Positions 35,085 through 46,798 of a stretch of DNA of 64,000 bases are shown in pieces. Made by a program: the position numbers and the translations under genes. Each line of letters opens with the position of its first letter. Position 1 is the stretch's first letter. The DNA is from Harmonia axyridis (taxonomy: Eukaryota; Arthropoda; Insecta; Coleoptera; Coccinellidae), in assembly GCF_914767665.1 (NCBI RefSeq), contig NC_059501.1, positions 4,466,501 through 4,530,500 of the forward strand, given 5' to 3'. The notes under the pieces are model-generated. The model saw only the letters and a list, made by a program, of their open reading frames with translations. It made no database searches and was not told the origin of the DNA.

Positions 35085-35344
35085 GAATATTGAACAAAAA
35101 AATATACATTTATTCGCTTCTTGATTGAAATACACTCAAAAATATATCTTATAGATGATATGGAACAAAAGATACACACATAATTCATTTAAAATAAGAA
35201 ATAATTACTATTTTCTGGTCATATATCACAAAGCACTTTTCTAAGAGAGGACGAGAAAGAACTTTTTTCTATGATAGACGATTATAAACTAATTTTTAGC
35301 TCGAAAACTTTGACCTATACCGCTACTATGCAAACTATCTTGGA

Positions 35345-35915
35345 AGGGTAAAATCCACGTAATCGAATCAATCGATGAAAGAGTACAAAATTCCAATGGA
35401 GTGACTTTTAATTTTTTCGAATTTTCTAAGGGTAAGGTATGGAAAATAATTATCAAAAATTTTCCGATATGAAAATTTTTGGTTGAGTTCCAATTTCGAG
35501 AATTAGGCATAGTCAATGCTAACACCGCTAACCGATTTTTCGTAGAACTCACAGTTCCAGAAATATTCAACTTTGAAATTTTGGAAAAAATCGGTAAAAA
35601 TTGAATCTCTATACAAAAATCGTTATATCTCCTGAAATATTCGTCACAGACCCGTCGAATGAATACGATTTTTTAAGATCGAGCTCTGATCTACAACATA
35701 ATGAGTATTCAAGTCCGTATCTTGCGTCCAGCAGAAATGGCAGCGTCGTGAAAATTATCGAATATTTTTTTGAAAATTTCAGTTTATAACCTATAATTTC
35801 TGAAATAATGGACTAATTTCCAGACTGCAAGCATTTTTGAAATCCACGTAATCGAATCAAACGATGAAAGGGTACAAAATTCCCAAGGAATGACTTTTAA
35901 TTTTTTCATAACTTA
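35345..35915 (+). repeat. Dispersed repeat with internal 65-bp direct repeat
   Basis: 35470-35810 matches the reverse complement of 39778-40110, sharing TTAGGCATAGTCAATGCTAA, CGTTATATCTCCTGAAATAT, GATCGAGCTCTGATCTACAA and CCAATTTCG. The opening 65 bases (ATCCACGTAATCGAATCAA, GATGAAAG, GAGTGACTTTTAATTTTTTC) recur directly at 35845-35910. No transposase; family unknown. Confidence 0.75.
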
Positions 35916-36706
35916 TAAAGTAATCATTTATCGACAAACATTTATTGACACATTCCAAAATATTTTTTCAATATTGACCAAAAATCCAATGTCCACATGT
36001 TCAACTTCAACATCTAAGTACATACAATTCAATAATTATAATTCAAGCATATGTTTTTGTGATCGCAGATTAATTGAAATTGATATAATTCATGACTTTG
36101 TGCAGTCAACTGAAACTTGTATCAGATTCGTTTAATTTTTTATTCCATTTGTCGGTCGTTAAATCATTTATTTCAAATGATCAATTCAGATTGTTCACTC
36201 ATTCCACCATCGTAACAAGTAACAGTTTCACGAACGGCTTCTAGACCTATAATAATTCATCCATTATTTCTTTATTGCTCTTCACTATAACAATTAAGGA
36301 ATCATTTCACGACTTAATATATATTTTAGTACCTATCTACTTGCTCTTTTTGGAATGTTTCGAAGCAATGTCTGAATGTATTTGGAAATATTTGTGATAT
36401 TCAGAGAAAAGCATATCTCAAATAATTTACTCTTTTAACTCATACACCTGAATTTTAACTACCGGGTGATTTTTTGAGTTTGATCAGGCAAAAATCTCGC
36501 AAAGGAAGCATTTTACGAAAAAATGTTTCAAATAAAAGATTGATGGTTTTAAGGAGGAAGTGCACTTCTGCTGGAATCTGTTCCATTTAATTCTTTCTTA
36601 TGGTGGGTACCGGGATCAACTTTGGAATTTCTAATGGGGACCCCTGTTTTTTATTGCAAATTCTTATTACACGAAAAAAAAAGTTTTGTTTGTTAGATGT
36701 TTCCAT
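35916..36706. other. Intergenic stretch
   Basis: AT-rich. 36465-36665 is a diverged relative of 7180-7400 (GTGATTTTTTGAGTTTGATC, GGAAGTGCACTTCTGC), so it is probably repeat-derived. No exon. Confidence 0.35.
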
Positions 36707-37262
36707 AGAGTAATAAACATAGATAAAGGGAGTATACACAATTTTTACATGTTTCCAAGATGGTTATATTACGTTGTCGGATTGTGATATATTTTTAAAT
36801 CCACAATTTTACTATATCCATAATGAATGTATATTATATTGAGTGACCTATATTTATTTGAGTGATTTCCTATTAAATATGCAAATTTGAATATTTGGAA
36901 TTATATATTTTTCCTAATGGTCGAATTTATAATAAGCAGAATATTTATTATTTTCTGTATCTACCTGCTGAAATTCAAGGTTTGGCAACTTTTGCTCTCC
37001 TAGTGTCATCGGTTGTTTCACGTCGTTTGGCACGCTTGTTTGGTTTCTGAATTTCTGATATATTTAGGTATTTATTTCAATATATTTTGAATTAATATGA
37101 ATATAATTCATAAGAAATGCGTTCTTTGTGGAAAAACTAGCGAATTGAGTAAAATATCGTCACATTTCCGCGCGCTTCATCTCAAATTTGATAGTTCATG
37201 TTGGGGACAAAATTTGCTTACTAAAAATGACATATGCTCCCTCTATCTACGTTTATTACTCT
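36707..37262 (+). mobile_element. 556-bp TIR repeat, complete copy
   Basis: Ends AGAGTAATAAACATAGATAA and the inverse of ATCTACGTTTATTACTCT form inverted repeats of about 28 bases. Other copies in the window are at 16916-17159, 19115-20678 (interrupted), 48756-49819 (interrupted) and 58955-60846 (interrupted). A short frame from ATG 37097 encodes HKKCVLCGKTSELSKISSHF and then FDSSCWGQNLLTKNDIC. The CxxC start could be a remnant of a zinc-binding (possibly THAP-like) transposase N-terminus. It is a nonautonomous DNA transposon. Confidence 0.8.
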
Positions 37263-37996
37263 GTTACTGAGGATGTTTCCTTTTCGAGATTTTAAAAATG
37301 TATACTTTTTTGGTTTTTCTCTTATGAGAAAATTCAAGGTGAGTTGAAATATCTTTCCATGAACTACTTGTTAATCTCGACTAACAATTTATAATTTGAA
37401 ACAGAAAGGATATCGGGTGTGTAGTCAAACTTGAACAATTTTATCTCTTTATTGCTTCAGCCAAGCTTTCGGACAATAACTTGTCCTTCTTCAGGGCTAC
37501 TGAAAATTACATAAAAAAATATCTTTCCATGATTTGAAACGTTATTTATCGGAAATAATGGAACCAAAATCGGCAAAAGAAATCCCACCCAGCTGAAACT
37601 GATTGCATCGCGATAAAATCACGTAACACAAAGGGCCACAACAAGGTGCAATAACAGTAAAACAACAATAGTCTTTTCACGTTATTATTTCGCGTAAAAA
37701 CCAAATTATAGATTCAAATGTATGCAGACTGACCCCGCGTCACGATGGATTTGATTAATGACCCCTATTAAGAATAATACCGTGTTGGTACACAAAAAAA
37801 ATGGTTCCGTGACCCGCATGTCCATTACTTAACATTAATGTTGGTAATAGAAAATAATATTACAAACGATTTTCTTATGCGTTCCAATTTAGCGAAGGAG
37901 CGATTGGATTACTGTAGGGGGAATTCTGATTTGGCCCCTTTTTGTGTAGTTCCGCGACGATGTACAGAGGGCGTAAATGGCGCGTTAGGGGAAATC
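37263..37996. other. Intergenic stretch
   Basis: Holds the hammerhead-like core at 37467-37494. Otherwise no gene is visible; 37540-37990 is moderately GC-rich with no recognised element. Confidence 0.4.
37467..37494 (-). ncRNA. Hammerhead-ribozyme-like core
   Basis: On the minus strand: CTGAAGA, then A, a perfect 6-bp stem GGACAA/TTGTCC with loop GTTA, then GAAA. This is the CUGANGA - stem II - GAAA arrangement of hammerhead ribozymes, which Penelope-like retroelements are known to carry. Stem III and the cleavage site are not convincingly present, so activity is doubtful; it probably marks a retroelement remnant. Confidence 0.45.
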
Positions 37997-39785
37997 ACAG
38001 GCCAATTGAAAAGTCCCCGGTCTACCATAGAAAAACACATTTTTTTTTGCAAAATTCGATTTTATAAGGTGTGTGAATAAGTCTGTCCCGTTTTTTTTCA
38101 AATTTTGAGCCTTTATTGTGAAAAAATGGTTACAAATGAATTATTGAAAGTATTGGCCATCGCTAGCTACAACTTTTCCCCATCTTTCTGGCAACATACG
38201 AATCCCGTTGCGAAAAAATTCGACCGGTTTGGCCTCTATCCAGTCATCCACCCATTTTTTGGCTTCCTCGTAGGAATGGAAGTGCTGGTCAGCCAGGCCA
38301 TGCGTCATCGATCTGAAGAGATGGTAATCAGACGGAGCAATGTCTGGACTATACGGCGGGTGGGGTAGGACTTCCCATTTGAGCGTTTCTAAGTATGTTT
38401 TCACCGGCTGTGCAACATGTAGGCGAGCATTGTCATGTTGCAAAATAACTTTGTCGTGCCTGTCGGAGTATTGTGGCCGTTTTTCCCGCAGTGCGCGGCT
38501 CAAACGCATCAATTGTCGTCGATAGACCTCGCCTGTGATCCTTTCATTCGGTTTCAGAAGCTCATAGTAAACCACACCTAGCTGGTCCCACCATATACAG
38601 AGCATGAGCTTGGCGCCATGAATATTTGGCTTGCCGTCGATGATGATGCATGGCCGGGTAGTCCCCATGATTTTCTTCGCTTCTAATTATCGTAACGGAT
38701 CCACTTTTCATCGCCAGTCACGATACGATGCAGAAAACCCTTTCTTTTATGTCGCTGAAGCAGCTGTTCGCAAGTGAAAAAACGCCGTTCGACGTCTCCC
38801 AGCTTCAGTTCGTACGGCACCCAATTTCCTTGCTTTTGGATCATTCCCATGGCTTTCAAACGCTTGGAAATGGTTGTTCGGTCAACTCCCAATGCTTCAG
38901 CAAGTTCTTCTTGCGTTTGACACGAATCTTCATCAAGCAAAGTCGCCAATTCTTGATCTTCAAAGATTTGCGGCCGCCTGGAACGCTCCTTGTCTTCCAC
39001 GTCGAAATCGCCACTTTTGAAGCGTCGAAACCATCCGCGAACACTTGAATCATCGACACAACCTTCTCCATAAGCTTCCTGAAGCAACCGATGCGCCTCG
39101 GCAGCAGATTTCTTCAAATTGAACCAATAAAGTGAAACTTCCCGCAAATGACGTCGACTCGGCTCAAATTTCGACATTTTCACGATTTCAAAAATTTATG
39201 ATGCGAAAAAATTTCAACAAATGTGTTAGTGTGGAATTGTTGACAGATGAATAAGCTTTGATTATGACATATGTAACCATTAAATACTCGCACAGTATTG
39301 GTGGCGCCATCTCTTACAAAAAACGGGAAAGACTTATTCACACACCTGATATTATTCAACATAGTTGCCTTCGAGGGCGATACAGCGTTTATAGCGATCT
39401 TCCAACTTTTCGATACCATTTTTGTAGTACGATTTGTCTTTCGCTTCAAAATAGGCCTCAGTTTCGGCGATTACTTTTTTATTGGCGCTAAATTTCTTTC
39501 CAGCGAGCATTCTTTTGAGGTCTGAGAACAGGAAAAAGTCGCTGGGGGTCAGATCTGGCGAATACGGTGGATGCAGAAGCAATTCGAAGCCCAATTCATG
39601 CTAGTTTGCCATTGTTTTCATTGATTTGATGAAACAGCACCTTTTTTTCTTCAAATGGGGTCGTTTTTCAGCTATTTCATTCTTTAAACGATCCAATAAC
39701 ACTATATAGGTAATAATCGCTGTTGATAGTCTCGCCCTTTTGGAGGTCACTGAATATTATACCTTGCGCATTTCAGAATACCAGA
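37997..39785 (-). pseudogene. Irritans-type mariner, copy 3, split and truncated
   Basis: The left end CAGGCCAATTGAAAAGTCCC starts at 37997. The element is then split at 38065-39349 by a mauritiana-type mariner and continues from 39350 with the transposase C-terminus (minus strand 39594-39352: HPPYSPDLTPSDFFLFSDLK, then EKLEDRY and CIALEGNYVE). After about 39785 the similarity stops, so the N-terminal two-thirds of the gene are missing. Confidence 0.87.
38065..39349 (-). pseudogene. Mauritiana-type mariner with nearly intact transposase
   Basis: A 1285-bp element with TA target duplication at 38063-38064 and 39350-39351 and inverted ends AGGTGTGTGAATAAGTC. The minus strand encodes a Mos1-like transposase in two pieces. 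39183-38683 holds the paired HTH (FNLKKSAAEAHRLL, WFRRFKSGDFDVEDKE), the WVP linker and the first Asp in VTGDEKWI. 38668-38141 holds LCIWWDQLGVVYYELL, the second Asp in LQHDNARLHVA, the third in SPDIAPSDYHLF, 34 residues apart (DD34D), and PERWGKVVASDGQYF. Only a TAG just after WIRYDN and a frameshift in the next 60 bases (near 38640-38665) break it, so it died recently. Confidence 0.92.
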
Positions 39786-40125
39786 AATTATAGCTTATAA
39801 ACTAAAATCTTCAGAAAATATTTTATATTTTTCTTCTGGGCGCAGGATACGCACTTGAATATTCATTATGTTGTAGATCAGAGCTCGATCTTCAGAATTC
39901 GAGGGGTCCCTAACGAATATTTCAGGAGATATAACGATTTTTGTAGAGGGATTCAATTTTTACTGTTTTTTCCAAAATTTCAAAGTCGAATATTTCAGAA
40001 ACTGTGGGTTTTACGAAGAATCGGTTGGTGGTGTTAGCATTGACTATGCCTAATTACCCGAAATTGGAACTCACCCGAAAAATTTTATATCGAAAAATTT
40101 TTGATAATTTTCATCAAGTAGATTC
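39778..40125 (-). repeat. Second copy of the 35345 repeat
   Basis: Reverse complement of 35470-35810 with moderate divergence. It starts exactly where the truncated mariner ends, suggesting a recombination or insertion junction. Confidence 0.75.
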
Positions 40126-40250
40126 ATTTTTGCCTTTATTATTTCTATGTCATTCAGATTGAGAGAAGATGAAACATTTCTGGGTAAACCGAAGCCGCTT
40201 GTTGTAAATGTTTTGAAAAAAACCTGAATTATTTAAAATACAATCCGATA

Positions 40251-41739
40251 CAGGGTGATTTCCGGGATGGCCTATTAGTAGTAAATGGAAAACTAATCAT
40301 AATTTTTTGCTGAAAATGTGGATGTTTGAGTTTGAGCCATCGATTTTTCTCCCTAAAATATTTTTAGATATCTATAACTTCCGGTTATACCGGAAACAAA
40401 CTACTACTTCCTTATTTCAAATGGCATGCGTAGTATATTATTGCCTCATTAGATAGCTTCATTTATGACAATTTCACCAATATGCCATACCTTGTGTGAA
40501 AACTCACCGGTTCATGAGATAATGGGATTCTTATAAAAAAAATGGTGTCAACGAGGACTCACACTTTTCCGAACATTTCTGCAGAAAATGTTTTTTTTTA
40601 AACATTTCTAATTTTGGATTCTGCAAATACGTGGTATTATAAAACTGTTTGTGGTTTGGACCAAGAATATACAGGGTGTTTATCACAAGATCATGAAGTT
40701 GGACAACTCAAATTCTTCAAAACTCAAGATTTTCGAATTAGAACCCATATTTTTTATTATTTCAGTCCATTCTAATTATAAAAAGAGGGGGCTTACTTAA
40801 ACATATCCTAACCTAAAATGAATACTTCGAAGTATCGAGGAAAAACTTTAAATGAGGAAAAACCGCTATTTCTAACTGTGTGGAGTCGTCTGTGACATCG
40901 ATGTTTCGATAACTGAATTGGATATTTCATGAATTGTAATCAATTATTCGTGATTGAAAATTTTATTGGTTTATGGATTTTTCAACAATCCCAACGAAAA
41001 AATAATTATAATTCATGAAATGTGAAATTTAGTTATCCAAACATCGAATTTTAGTTTCTTTCTGTTTTTTCCGGAAGTCACAGACTACTCCACACAGTGA
41101 GAAATTGCAATTTTTCGTTTTTTAAGGTTCTTCCTCGATAACTCTTTAAGTATTCATTTTAGGTAAAAGGGTTTGCTTGAGTAACCCCCACAATTTTTGT
41201 ACGTAGAATTGACTGAAATAATAAAAAAGATAGGTTCTAAATTGAAAATCTGGAGTTTTGATGAATTTGAGTTGTCCAAGTTCATGATCTTTTTATGAAC
41301 ACTCTGTACATATTTTGGTCCAAACCACAAACAGTCTTATAATACTACGAATTTGCAGAATCGAAAGAGAAAAAAAATCGATAAAACTTTTTCTGCAGAA
41401 ATATTAAAAAAAATGGGAGTCCTCATCGCCACCCTCGTCGCCACCATTTTTTTTATAAGAATCCTATTAACTCATGAATCGTTGAGTTTTTACCCAAGGT
41501 ATGACATATTGCCGAAATTGACATCAAGAAAGCTATCTAATGATTCAATAATATACTGGGTCAGACTTTTGAAATAACGAAGTAGTAGATGGTTTCCGGT
41601 ATAACCGGAAGTTGTAGAGATCTGAAAATATTTTAGGGAGAAAGATCATTGTCTCAAACCCCAACATGCACATTTTCAGCACAAAATTATGATTAGTTTT
41701 CCATAAATGTCTAGCAGGCCATTCTGGTGAATCACCCTC
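40251..41739. mobile_element. Giant foldback element, 1489 bp
   Basis: Flanked by TA, with termini CAGGGTGATTTCCGGGATGG and mirrored ...CCATTCTGGTGAATCACCCTC. Arms of about 700 bases pair almost continuously: mirrored phrases include GGAAAACTAATCATAATTTT, ACTTCCGGTTATACCGGAA, GTTTGTGGTTTGGACCAA and CTGTGTGGAGT. The centre is near 41000. No transposase is encoded. A related terminus (AATAGGCCATCCC, AATCACCCTGTA) lies just outside at 41885-41939. Confidence 0.88.
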
Positions 41740-41869
41740 TATATACACACACAATATATTTGTTGAACGACTCCAACATTTGCACAGTTATTACAAATTT
41801 TCAAAAACGTAATATTGCATTAAACACCGAAAGGAGAGTCATATGCGTGATATTTGGGATTGTATTCGA

Positions 41870-43000
41870 AAAAAGTCATGCTTTTTTCTAAATTATTTTC
41901 CATAAACGTTCAATAGGCCATCCCGCTGAATCACCCTGTATACTATATTCACTTCGATTATAAGGAAGCTCTTTCTTTCGTTCATATTGCAGCTCGATTA
42001 TGTTTGAAATCTACTATCATCTACTCTATCGCCTACACGATAGCAATCGTCAATCAACAACATTAACACCAATTTTTTTTTTGTTTCAGGTAAGAAAACA
42101 CTTCACTCCCCACAATAAACACATACAGGGACAAAACACACAACCCCCTCCCCTTGTCTCCCCAAAATCCGGTAAGTACAGGCTGCCAGAGTCTATAGCC
42201 TCCAAACAACCGATTTTCCGCATTACGGAACCTCCTTATTTGCGCAGGTACTCACGGAGGTCGTTAAGTGGTTGACAGCGGGCCTCGAACCGTGACAAAT
42301 AACCCATTGTTCTTCACCGGAAAGTCCGGAAGTTTCAGAAGTAATTTTCCGTAGCGCATAGTGGCAGAACAAACATCGTTTTGGAGTGAAGCGCCACGTC
42401 TCGATGATGTGTGTTTAGACAATACAAGTCTACGGCCGCTTTTCCTGGGGAAACACATCGTTAGGAGATTGATTTTCGTGTAGGAATTGACGGGAGAGAA
42501 GTCGCAGGTGATGCTTCTGGTGACCTACTTTTATGTAGCTCACCTCAAAAAGATCAAGTGATATACATCGTTAGTAAATTATGCTAGGTGTAAATGAATA
42601 CGACATACAAAACTTAATTCACAGCTGATATTAAATATAAAGTACCTGAAGAAAGTTAGTTCCATGTTGCGTCGCTTGAGTTCAGGCGGAGGGACGATAT
42701 TAATGTTCAGGAGGCACGATATCATAATACCGCCAATCTCAACTTCAAAAGATGATTACAGGGGAACAGCTCGAGATTTTTGAGCTGATTCGATATCAAT
42801 TTGATGTCCTGAATTCAAGTAACCTATTCATTTTTACCTTGGAGCTTAAATTTGTATGATATTTTAGAGAAATCTAAGTTACATTATTTTAACTCCAATC
42901 CGTAACTGTAGTAAACAAAAGTAGATACGGAATTTATTTTAGGTATACAAAATACAATAATATGTCATTCTTACAAACAAAACAAAAACAATGAAGGAAT
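41870..43000. other. Solo foldback end and unassigned sequence
   Basis: 41870-41939 is a lone end of the neighbouring foldback family. 41950-42560 is GC-richer without transposon similarity; a T-run followed by CAG at 42067-42090 resembles a splice acceptor, but no homologous exon follows. 42765-42960 is related to 56655-56830 (TTGAGCTGATTC, ATTCATTTTTACCT), so it is a dispersed repeat. Confidence 0.4.
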
Positions 43001-43007
43001 CAAATAG

Positions 43008-43600
43008 TCACTCAACACTTCGAAAGCTTCTTTTCAGCGACATTCTTGAATGTTTTTTTAAACAGTCCCTTTTTAAACTCCAGCAGTAATCTGCCATCAT
43101 GTGCATGTCCAATCTTCCTTGGAAGCAGTCCTCCATAACTTTAATATCTTGGTGAAATCTTTCATCTTGTTCCTCACTCATGTCTCCTAAATTTTCTGGA
43201 AAACGGTCTAAGTGGCCGTGTAAATAGTGTATTTTAATACTCATATTGCACCCTAAGGATTTGAAACTATTAATCATCTTGTTTACCATTTCAACATAGT
43301 TTTGAGCTTCATGTTTACCTAGAAAATTTTCTACAACTTCAACAAATGATGTCCAAACTTCTCGTTCAACTTGATTCATTTAATTTATGATGGTAGGATC
43401 CTTAATTGATTGTCTTATTTGTGGGCCGTCAAATATCCCTGCTTAGAATTTTTCTGTGCTCAAATGATGCATTTTTACCCTTATATATGCAAAACATGAC
43501 CCATTCTCATCAAGAGCCTTTACAATTTGCTTTTATGAAACCCAACTTTGTATGTAACGGAGGAAGTATGATTTTTTCTCTTACTTACCTGACTTAGGGG
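43008..43600 (-). pseudogene. Fragment of a repetitive transposon-associated protein
   Basis: The minus-strand frame 43379-43008 (123 residues) reads NQVEREVWTSFVEVVENFLG, then HYLHGHLDRFPENLGDMSEE, ERFHQDIKVMEDCF and MMADYCWSLKRD. I recognise this pattern from a protein found in many copies in arthropod genomes; its function is unknown and it is probably mobile-element encoded. The same frame continues upstream (KALDENGSCFAYI, AGIFDGPQIRQSIKDP) but is broken by TAA codons just before the Met and near 43446. It is a decayed fragment. Confidence 0.6.
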
Positions 43601-43639
43601 ATCAGGTACCTGATTGGCAATGGTTCCACTATTTATAGA

Positions 43640-43985
43640 GTTACCTAGAATTTACTAAACACTATTTTTATTATTTTTTATTTTGTTATGATTTATAGGG
43701 ATTCAATTTATGTTTCGATTAAAAAAGTTGATATTTTCGGTTCTTTTATACAATAAGTTTAATAAATAAAAGTGGTTTTCGCAAAGTTCCTTCTACTTTT
43801 GTCATTTTCGTATTGATGTGACAATACACAATAAACCTGCTAAAATCAAGTAGTTTGATATGATTCAAGTACTTGATCAATAAATACTTGACTTGAAATT
43901 GAAAAAATTACTACTTTACTTGAATTCAAGTCAAGCTCAAGCCAAGTAGCTTGAAAATGATGCCAAGCCGTGAATCCCTTACTTC
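43640..43985 (+). mobile_element. 3' half of the CTTGA-rich repeat
   Basis: Colinear with 47340-47705: TTGATATTTTCGGTTCTTT, TTGATGTGACA, then CTTGA-dense sequence ending CCAAGCCGTGAATCCCTTA. Confidence 0.72.
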
Positions 43986-43989
43986 AACG

Positions 43990-45060
43990 AGCGGCTCGTC
44001 GCTTGAGCTCAGTTGATGGCAAGATACAATTCCACCAAATTTCTTCCTTGTAGGTTCCTCCATCTTAGTGAGCTTTCAAACGAAAAATAACAACAAAGTT
44101 AATGCTTATTGTAACAAATTTTTTACTCTCTCTATAATAATAGTTGCCCAATAGGCGATGACTCGACATAAAGGTGGCCACACAAGTCAAAATATAAAAA
44201 CCTCGAAATCTCCGAATTATTCGAATGACTCCATTCAATCCGCGCTGCTCTGAATAGAGGCACTGCAAAGGGAGAGGAAAAAGAACCTTCCATCAGGGGA
44301 TTTAATAAAGCCGGAGTGGTGTTAAAGGAGAGAAGGTCCGTGGAAAGGACGGGGAAATGGTGGAAGCGCGCCGACACCTATCCCGAATTTTCCGGCAATC
44401 ATTTCCCGAAAGATTCACGCCACCCTGATTTCTGCGAGAAGCTTCCGATTTGGGTTCATTGATCTTCGGTTGTATCGAAAAAGGAGAGTTTGTCCATTTG
44501 TCTTTCTCGCTCTCAATACCGATATTTTGATAGGGGTGACAACACATTGCCATTTATTGACGTATTTCATTTCTTTTCATAATGAAAATAACCTTTATTG
44601 GTACCATAACACATACAAATTTGTATGAGACAAGTCGAACAGAACAATAAAGAAAGAAAAAAATCACCTCGAATACTGTTACGTCTGTTACAAATGAGTT
44701 AGCTAGATATTCACTAAGGAAATATTAGCTTTCTTTGGGGCCACGTGAAAGATTAGGTCGATGGCAATGCTGCACAATCGATTCAAGGCCTTAAAGATGG
44801 ATTTCTTGATGTTATCCAGAATTTACAGCCGCTAAAATACGAATTGGTCATGGAAAATCATATGAAAAGGACATGGTGTTAAAACGGCTGATATCGTTTT
44901 CTATTTTTAATGGCATACCCTCCTTTTTACAATAAAATAAACATCCATTGATTTATCTTGAAATATACTCGTTTTTTAACATGGAGTGAACACGTGCGTT
45001 CATCAACAATCAAAACAAATGGTTTCGTATTTGATTACATTGTATTCATATATGTCATAT
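43990..45060. other. Intergenic stretch with GC-richer core
   Basis: 44200-44540 is GC-richer and free of recognisable transposon sequence; it could be regulatory. 44580-44950 is AT-rich without features. Confidence 0.3.
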
Positions 45061-45089
45061 TCACAGACAGTCAGGAATCCTTACAAAAG

Positions 45090-45700
45090 ATGTGGTCTGA
45101 GAAGGAGGATAAAAATAGGGCATATTAATCAATCTAAGTAAGACAAAGGTCATGGTAATCTCGAAGACCAATAATAAAACAGCCAACATGGTTCTAGAAT
45201 GACGGGGTATAAAACAAGTGAACAGAATCAAATACTTGGGATTCTGAATAAATTATAGTCTAGACCCAGACATGGAAATAAGATCAATAATAGAGTATTC
45301 TAGATCAGCACTTGAGCGGATATAGGGACATCTTGGTAATGCATGCTTGAAGACGAAAATACGTCATCGGGTGGTTACCCATATGCTTTCCCTGTCCTGG
45401 CTTCCATCCCATATTTTTATATGAGATGGAAGCCTGGACACCCAAGTCTCAAGTTGGCAGCTCTGAAGCGAATCGAAGCATTTGAAATGTGTATTAACAT
45501 CTACTAAAAGGCGAAAGACGGCCTACTTTGAACACAATTTGAGGAGTGATTAATATTATTTGATCCAGTTGACCATAAAGGGCGAAATAGAGGAAAAACA
45601 AAGATCAGTAAAGAGGCAACACTCCTGGATAAAGAATATAAGAGACTAGCCAGAGATGAATGTCCAAAGGTTAGTTCTCACTCTCCGAAAGAAAGTTGGA
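45090..45700 (+). pseudogene. LINE reverse-transcriptase C-terminal relic
   Basis: Conceptual plus-strand translation, with several stops, gives a recognisable non-LTR order: KTKVMVISKTNNKTAN, RIKYLGFWINYSLDPDMEIR, SIIEYSRSALERI, then after a gap RIEAFEMCINIY. This matches the YLG.. / ..RL.AFE.. C-terminal part of insect non-LTR reverse transcriptases. It is heavily decayed. Confidence 0.6.
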
Positions 45701-45759
45701 TTAGCCATGGTTGTCACAAATCTTCACTAGAGGAGGGACCAAATAATTGAGAAAAATTT

Positions 45760-46560
45760 GATTATTTATACTTCCATGTTACGTCATTGTTATATCGCGT
45801 AAAATTGCAGCTGGCATTTGTAAAATTGATCCACAACATTGTGAATTGACGTTACTGAAGTAACAATGTTTATTAAAAAACAAAACGTCGATTTTTATAA
45901 GATCATCTCGTCACACGGCTACAGAAAAAGGTCTCAGAATCCCCATCTTCCCAACCGGATCGATCTAAAATATTCCCACAGGAACCCAATAACACTCTCG
46001 AACACTCGACATCCAAAACCCATTCTCAGAAATCACTAATTACTTAAGTATCCAGCTCCGAATATCTTCACAATACTCGACTCCTTCCACTCGGCAATTC
46101 TACACTGTATTAAGTATGTAATTTTTAAATATACAGGGGGGACTCGCTACCCTCACTCCGTTAAGTCAATATCGAAACAAGATTAGCGTCGATGTTCCCC
46201 GTTAAGAAAAACAATGAACTGTAAAAGAATAACTGTTCAGGCGTAAAGAGTACAAATGCTAATAATGGATAGGGAAATCGAGAAGGGAAGGTTTCAGCCC
46301 TTTGGTACTCACGTCGTCACTGTTTTAAGGACCCCCCTCCTCATTATTTTATGTGTATTGACGAGTTGGGAGAGAAATTGAGAGGGTCTGTAAACAGTCG
46401 GGACAATCGAACAGTATAGGAATTATTTAATTGAATTATATAGTGTGTGCTCGATTTGTCGTGAGTGTACAGGCTGTTTCTAATGGAGTTGTAACACGTA
46501 ACTCAATGAATGCCAATAAAAATAAATAACTATTTTTCTCGAGAAATTCGACATTCTTCG
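45760..46560. promoter_or_regulatory. Possible noncoding conserved block
   Basis: 45900-46470 is GC-richer than its surroundings, has no repeat similarity within the window, no coding frame and no transposon ends. It is proposed as a regulatory candidate only from composition and from its being downstream of Optix. Confidence 0.25.
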
Positions 46561-46564
46561 TCAC

Positions 46565-46740
46565 CATATTCATCTTCAGGAGTGGTACATGTACTCCAAC
46601 ACTCCTCTAACTTTTCAATATTTTTTTCATTGAAATATTCGTCTTCAAAATAGCCTTCAACCCCGACAATCACTTCATTATTGGGGCCAAATTTCTTTTC
46701 CTGGAACATCTTTTGAGTTCTCTATTCACCATAACCGATG
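46565..46740 (-). pseudogene. Mariner transposase C-terminal scrap
   Basis: Minus strand gives KKFGPNNEVIVGVEGYFEDE and NIEKLEECW, the pattern of a mariner transposase C-terminus, with no ends or further domains. Confidence 0.6.
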
Positions 46741-46798
46741 CGTGTAAACTGCTCCAAACAGTCATTTTAATAGATGTTATGGTGATTTGTTATCAGTA

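Noticed and set aside
42067..42290. Pyrimidine tract plus CAG at 42067-42090 as an Optix 3' exon
   Set aside because: The sequence after it has no SIX3-like tail, and Optix already has an in-frame terminal exon with poly(A) signals upstream.
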